From: Paenibacillus sp. Root444D2
GTDB taxonomy: Bacteria > Bacillota > Bacilli > Paenibacillales > NBRC-103111
Reading direction: 5' to 3'
Assembly (NCBI RefSeq): GCF_001426375.1
Contig: NZ_LMEO01000034.1
Location: forward strand, 80,139-144,138
Length of the DNA: 64,000 nucleotides
In this document: positions 60,295-64,000 of the stretch, piece after piece
Numbering within the stretch: the stretch's first letter is position 1
Layout of the letters: each line of letters begins with the position of its first letter
Translations under genes and position numbers: made by a program
The notes under the pieces: model-generated
Seen by the model: only the letters and a program-made list of their open reading frames with translations
The model's database searches: none
Told to the model about the DNA's origin: nothing

Positions 60295-62037
60295 ATGATT
60301 ACCGTAACTGGTTATCAAATTCATCAAGTTATTTTTGAAGACCCAACGATTATCGTTTGCCACGCTACCTCTGATGAACATGCTTGCGAGGTGCTTTTAA
60401 AGATTGTTAAGGAAGGCCATAGAGCGATTATAGAAAATGCGAAGCTTATTAATGAATATGAAATAGTCGGAAGTTTAAATATACAAGGTGTTATCAAACC
60501 AATCGCCTTATTAAGACAAGGAAATGTCCTAGTCTTGGCTACTGAATGGGTACATGGATTGACACTGCGTCATTTTGCTCAATCTGGTCAGATATCTATT
60601 CCTGTTTTTCTTAAGATTGCGATTCAAATAGCGCGTGTGCTGGAGCAACTGCATAAAATACATATCGTACACATGAATATCAGACCGGATACGATTGTCG
60701 TAGTGCCATCCTCTTTACGAGTTAGTTTGACGGGCATGGGACACTCTGTGTTATCGATGGACGGGGGCAGACAAGCAAGGAACATGCCGCTTATTGAGGG
60801 CTCTCCCCCTTATATGGCACCAGAGCGTACGGGGCAATTGAACCGCGTTGTGGATGGAGGCACCGATCTTTACTCTTTAGGGGTAACTTTCTATGAAATG
60901 CTAGCAGGTCAACTTCCTTTTCATGCGAAGGATCCGCTAGAATGGGCTCATGCTCACTTAGCCAAAACGCCTCTTCCATTATTAACATTCAATTCGCAAG
61001 TACCTGCGATTATCGATGAGATCATAATGAAACTTCTTGAGAAAACAATGGATCGCAGATATAAGAGTGCGTATGGATTGCGAATGGATTTAGAGAATTG
61101 CTTGCAGCAGTGGGAGGAAAACGGCGATTGTGAGCGATTTAGGATTGCTCAGCAAGATGGGCCGCTGCTGTTAGAGATAAATCGTGATTCTTCGGATAAA
61201 CCTATCATGTTATCAGAGAGAACAGAATTTGAGACAAGCGAGACAAGCAACGGATACTCACAGGTGCTAGAACTAGCGGCCGTCATGCGAGCCTCTCAAG
61301 CTTTCTCAGAAGAGACGGATTCCTATCATCTCCTCTCCAAATTAATGAGTATTTTAATCGAGGTTGCGGGGGCGCAGAGAGGTTGTTTTGTAGCCATACG
61401 TTCAGCGGAACTTTATGTGGAGCAGATTGTGGAAGCGGAAAGCAGAGAACAACCCTTAAGGGGTGGTATTCCGCTAAGTCAGTATGAGAACGTTTGCCAG
61501 AACATAATCAGTTATGTAGCCATTAAGCGTCATTTTGTCATCCTGGAAGATGCAGCAAGGGAAGGACTATTTACACAAGACACCTATGTCCAACTGCATA
61601 AACCCAAATCCGTATTAGGGCTGCCTATCATTGCACAAGGGGAACTGCAGGGAGTGCTTTATTTGGAAAATAATTTGACGTCTGGTGTTTTTGCTGCAGA
61701 GCGGTTAGGTGTCTTGCACATGCTGGCTTCGCAAATCAACTATGTGCAAAGATTGCTAGGTTATTACGGCAGTTCGCAGAGCATTCAAGAGCCTAAGATC
61801 GGAGGAGCACTTACGTCTCCCATCGTCCCTTTAACAGAACGGGAGATTGAAGTCTTGCAGTGGATGGCGGCAGGATTATCCAATAAAGAAATCGCTGTGC
61901 GATTAGTGATGTCCGCGGGGACAGTCAAGGTGCATATGCGAAATCTTTTCGGTAAATTGCACGTCAATAACCGCGTGAGGGCAGTCACTGTGGCCACACA
62001 ATTGAATTTGCTCCAAGCCACTCCAATTGCTGAATGA
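60295..62037 (+). CDS. Pseudokinase-GAF-LuxR regulator
   Basis: 580 residues from the ATG at 60295 after AAAGGAGC. Residues about 1-265 form a Ser/Thr-kinase fold with K36, EGSPPYMAPERTG and DLYSLGVTFYEMLAGQLPF. The catalytic loop, however, reads HMNIRPDTI, with N128 in place of the Asp of HRD and T133 in place of the metal-binding Asn, and TGMG (146-149) replaces DFG, so it is probably inactive as a kinase. A GAF-type sensor region follows (about 345-490), and a LuxR helix-turn-helix (LTEREIEVLQWMAAGLSNKE, about 515-575) ends the protein. Related multi-domain kinases usually carry an AAA ATPase in the middle; it is missing here. Single gene; its target is unknown. Confidence 0.85.
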   Translation: MITVTGYQIHQVIFEDPTIIVCHATSDEHACEVLLKIVKEGHRAIIENAKLINEYEIVGSLNIQGVIKPIALLRQGNVLVLATEWVHGLTLRHFAQSGQISIPVFLKIAIQIARVLEQLHKIHIVHMNIRPDTIVVVPSSLRVSLTGMGHSVLSMDGGRQARNMPLIEGSPPYMAPERTGQLNRVVDGGTDLYSLGVTFYEMLAGQLPFHAKDPLEWAHAHLAKTPLPLLTFNSQVPAIIDEIIMKLLEKTMDRRYKSAYGLRMDLENCLQQWEENGDCERFRIAQQDGPLLLEINRDSSDKPIMLSERTEFETSETSNGYSQVLELAAVMRASQAFSEETDSYHLLSKLMSILIEVAGAQRGCFVAIRSAELYVEQIVEAESREQPLRGGIPLSQYENVCQNIISYVAIKRHFVILEDAAREGLFTQDTYVQLHKPKSVLGLPIIAQGELQGVLYLENNLTSGVFAAERLGVLHMLASQINYVQRLLGYYGSSQSIQEPKIGGALTSPIVPLTEREIEVLQWMAAGLSNKEIAVRLVMSAGTVKVHMRNLFGKLHVNNRVRAVTVATQLNLLQATPIAE

Positions 62038-62076
62038 GATTGTGATAATATGAGAATATAAGGACGCATTGAAGAC

Positions 62077-62105
62077 TTGTCTTTATTGTATTGGCTTCAT
62101 ACAAT
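62077..62105 (+). promoter_or_regulatory. Promoter of the sdaAB-sdaAA operon
   Basis: TTGTCT (62077-62082) and TACAAT (62100-62105) are 17 bp apart, 39 bp before the start codon. Confidence 0.6.
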
Positions 62106-62144
62106 GGGAGTAAAGGTAACAACACTATATGTTAGGAGAGCTGC

Positions 62145-62825
62145 ATGATGCGTTTTAAAGATGTGTTTTCGATCATCGGACCATCTATGATCGGTCCATC
62201 AAGCTCTCATACCGCGGGAGCGGTCAGGCTAGGACGTGTTGCCAGACAACTGCTTGGCGAACAGCCGAAGAAGGTTGAAATCATACTATACGGTTCCTTC
62301 GCCGATACTTACCGGGGGCATGGCACCGATTTGGCGCTCATTGGCGGTCTACTGGATTATGAAACCGATGATCCGCGTATTCCTGCTGCTGCCGAAGAGG
62401 CTGAAGCGCTTGGTGTGGAGATTGCCTTCCTTACAAGTAAAGATAAGGCTGATCATCCCAACACCGTTCGATTCATACTTTCTTCGGATACACGGGAATT
62501 GAGTATGACGGGAGCATCAATCGGCGGAGGCAATGTTGAGATCGTTAATGTGAATCAATTTGATGTGAAATTTACAGCGGTATACCCTACTTTAGTTATT
62601 TCCCATCATGACCGTCCAGGAATGATTGCAGATATTACTGCCTTATTGGGGCGCAGCGAAATCAATATCGGTTTCATGGATTTGGATCGGAAAGGCCGCG
62701 ACCGGGAAGCGATGACAGTGATCGAAACGGATGTATCGATTCCGGATTCGCTTATAGGGGAGCTTAAGAATTTAAGTATGATACACGAAATAAAAAAAGT
62801 AGACCTCGCAGAAAGAGGCGAATAA
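62145..62825 (+). CDS. sdaAB: L-serine ammonia-lyase, iron-sulfur-dependent, beta subunit
   Basis: 226 residues; the start may be 62145 or the adjacent ATG at 62148, after AGGAGAG. The N-terminal part has SIIGPSMIGPSSSHTAGAVR, split here as IIGPSMIGPSS and SHTAGAVR, the substrate-side signature of the family. A C-terminal ACT domain (ISHHDRPGMIADITALLG) suggests serine regulation. With SdaAA it converts L-serine to pyruvate and ammonia. It abuts sdaAA without a gap. Confidence 0.97.
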   Translation: MMRFKDVFSIIGPSMIGPSSSHTAGAVRLGRVARQLLGEQPKKVEIILYGSFADTYRGHGTDLALIGGLLDYETDDPRIPAAAEEAEALGVEIAFLTSKDKADHPNTVRFILSSDTRELSMTGASIGGGNVEIVNVNQFDVKFTAVYPTLVISHHDRPGMIADITALLGRSEINIGFMDLDRKGRDREAMTVIETDVSIPDSLIGELKNLSMIHEIKKVDLAERGE

Positions 62826-63713
62826 ATGAGATTCCGGACATTGAAACAATTAACGGAAGTATGTGCTTCCGAAGGATTAACCATTGCAGAAGTCATGCTT
62901 GCTGACCAAAGCCAAGAATCGGGAAAATCACCTGAGTATGTATTCGAGAAGATGCGGGCGTATTACCAAATCATGAAAGAAGCTGTCGCCAAAGGATTGA
63001 CGGAAGATACAACCTCCCGGAGTGGGTTGACAGGGAAAGACGCGCAGCGTGTTGCGAGCTATATGACAACGACAGAAGCGTCCTTAGGCGAAGAGGCCTG
63101 CAAAGCGATGGCTTATGCACTCGCCGTATCAGAAGTCAACGCATCCATGGGACGTATTATCGCTACGCCGACGGCTGGCTCCTGCGGAATTATCCCAGGT
63201 GTTTTCATTAGCAGTCAGCAGCGATTTGGATGGGATGACGACCATATGGTAAAAGGCTTGTTAAGCGCCGGTGCCATCGGTTATGTCATCGCCAACAACT
63301 CCTTCGTCTCCGGTGCTGAAGGAGGATGCCAAGCTGAAGTTGGGTCCGCCATTGGTATGGCGGCTGGTGCGCTAGTGGAGCTTCGCGGCGGTACGCCGGA
63401 ACAGGCGATGCACGCAGTGGGGCTTGCTCTGAAGAACACATTGGGGCTCATATGCGACCCCGTTGGCGGTTTGGTTGAAATTCCTTGTATTGTCCGTAAT
63501 GGATTCGGTGCGGTTAATGCGATGGCAGCAGCCGATATGGCTTTGGCCGGTGTCAGATCCGTCATCCCTTCGGATGAAGTCGTTCAAGTGATGTATGAAG
63601 TAGGCACGGCAATGCCAGAGAAACACCGGGAGACAGCCAAAGGCGGCTTAGCTCAGACACCGACAGGCCAACAAATCATGAAAGAGCTGAATCTGGGTAA
63701 GAAGCAGCGTTAG
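62826..63713 (+). CDS. sdaAA: L-serine ammonia-lyase, iron-sulfur-dependent, alpha subunit
   Basis: 295 residues, catalytic subunit. The cysteines for the 4Fe-4S cluster are visible in TAGSCGIIPG, EGGCQAEVG and LICDPVGGLVEIPC. The start at 62826 follows the sdaAB stop directly, with AAAGAGGCG as ribosome site within the upstream gene. Together with the gcv genes it gives the cell routes for glycine and serine catabolism, though the two loci are far apart here. Confidence 0.97.
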   Translation: MRFRTLKQLTEVCASEGLTIAEVMLADQSQESGKSPEYVFEKMRAYYQIMKEAVAKGLTEDTTSRSGLTGKDAQRVASYMTTTEASLGEEACKAMAYALAVSEVNASMGRIIATPTAGSCGIIPGVFISSQQRFGWDDDHMVKGLLSAGAIGYVIANNSFVSGAEGGCQAEVGSAIGMAAGALVELRGGTPEQAMHAVGLALKNTLGLICDPVGGLVEIPCIVRNGFGAVNAMAAADMALAGVRSVIPSDEVVQVMYEVGTAMPEKHRETAKGGLAQTPTGQQIMKELNLGKKQR

Positions 63714-63719
63714 AAATCA

Positions 63720-63757
63720 AGTCTGTGGGTGGGGTTTTCGCCTGCGGGCTTTTTTTG
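63720..63757 (+). terminator. Terminator of the sdaAB-sdaAA operon
   Basis: AGTCTGTGGGTG / CGCCTGCGGGCT, a 12-bp stem with several G-U pairs, then TTTTTTTG. Confidence 0.75.
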
Positions 63758-63821
63758 TTCGTCATCCGAAGGATGTTTTATTCTTAAGACAGTCTGGTGA
63801 TCATATTCCCAGGAAATTCAC

Positions 63822-63984
63822 GGGATTCGCCCCACCTGACGCAGAATGCTGCTGAGACGATGTTTTTCATCGATACAGTGGTGGGAGTGCGAGAAATTGA
63901 CTCCGTAACGATGAAAAACATCCTTAAAGCCACTGGGATCGACCCCACCTGACGCAGAATGCTGCTGAGGCGATGTTTTTCATT
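63822..63984. repeat. Direct repeat of about 50 bp with inverted segments
   Basis: CCCCACCTGACGCAGAATGC and GCTGAG(A/G)CGATGTTTTTCAT occur in both copies, 63822-63872 and 63935-63984. Between them, GATGAAAAACATC (63910 on) is the inverse of GATGTTTTTCATC, so the region can fold. A 69-codon minus-strand frame across it has no clear support. Confidence 0.65.
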
Positions 63985-64000
63985 GTTTTTCATCGTTACA

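Noticed and set aside
63784..63993. 69-codon minus-strand frame at the right edge
   Set aside because: It is made of the direct repeat and its inverted segment; no ribosome site was seen.

Overview
The window looks like a chromosomal segment of a Paenibacillus-type bacterium: a spore-forming Gram-positive of moderate GC. The signs are a glycine decarboxylase split into GcvPA and GcvPB under a tandem glycine riboswitch, a GerPF-type spore germination protein, an S-layer-homology surface protein, a LexA-type operator, and several sugar importers of the LplABC/CUT1 kind, each next to a YesM/YesN two-component pair or an AraC-type regulator. This is inference from gene content; no rRNA or other taxonomic marker is present and no tRNA gene was seen.

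Layout. 1-3352 (minus): the cut end of an LplB-type permease gene and its membrane-bound AraC-type regulator. 3513-4294: a non-coding stretch with 66-bp and 19-bp tandem repeats. 4508-8778 (minus): gcvT-gcvPA-gcvPB behind a tandem glycine riboswitch, with gcvH divergent at 8979 followed by a molybdopterin oxidoreductase gene. 10062-15660: small unrelated genes (YmaF-like, TetR, a secreted dockerin-like repeat protein, GerPF-like, a small membrane protein, DinB-like, and a frameshifted VOC gene behind a LexA-like box). 15790-27041: first carbohydrate locus, with YesM/YesN, a sugar-binding lipoprotein, two permeases, a GH130 phosphorylase and a GH106-like hydrolase. 27291-28625: a soluble chemoreceptor-like protein with a redoxin head. 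28842-40378: two giant exported proteins, the second carrying SLH domains and broken by a frameshift. 40600-51084: second carbohydrate operon, with lplB-lplC-lplA, yesM-yesN, an FAD oxidoreductase and an SGNH hydrolase. It is followed by a separate 1,868-residue secreted protein (51358-56964), two Gfo/Idh/MocA dehydrogenases (minus) and a divergent AraC regulator. 60295-62037: a pseudokinase-GAF-LuxR regulator. 62145-63713: sdaAB-sdaAA, L-serine dehydratase. 63822-63984: short repeats.

How the parts fit. The gcv genes degrade glycine and are switched on by glycine itself. In the first carbohydrate locus the sensor and regulator end in their own terminator, and the importer plus two intracellular enzymes form a second unit that would import oligosaccharides and cleave them by phosphorolysis and hydrolysis. 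In the second locus I recognise no glycoside hydrolase; FAD- and NAD-dependent oxidoreductases and an esterase-type hydrolase stand in their place. The promoters of this operon and of the 1,868-residue exported protein share a near-identical element of about 65 bp at the same distance from an extended -10, which ties them into one regulon. This second locus is the best candidate in the window for an undescribed system. The redoxin-chemoreceptor fusion and the pseudokinase-GAF-LuxR protein are the best single-gene candidates.

Limits. All calls come from reading the sequence by eye. Family names rest on recognised motifs and not on searches, and the two frameshifts could be sequence errors.
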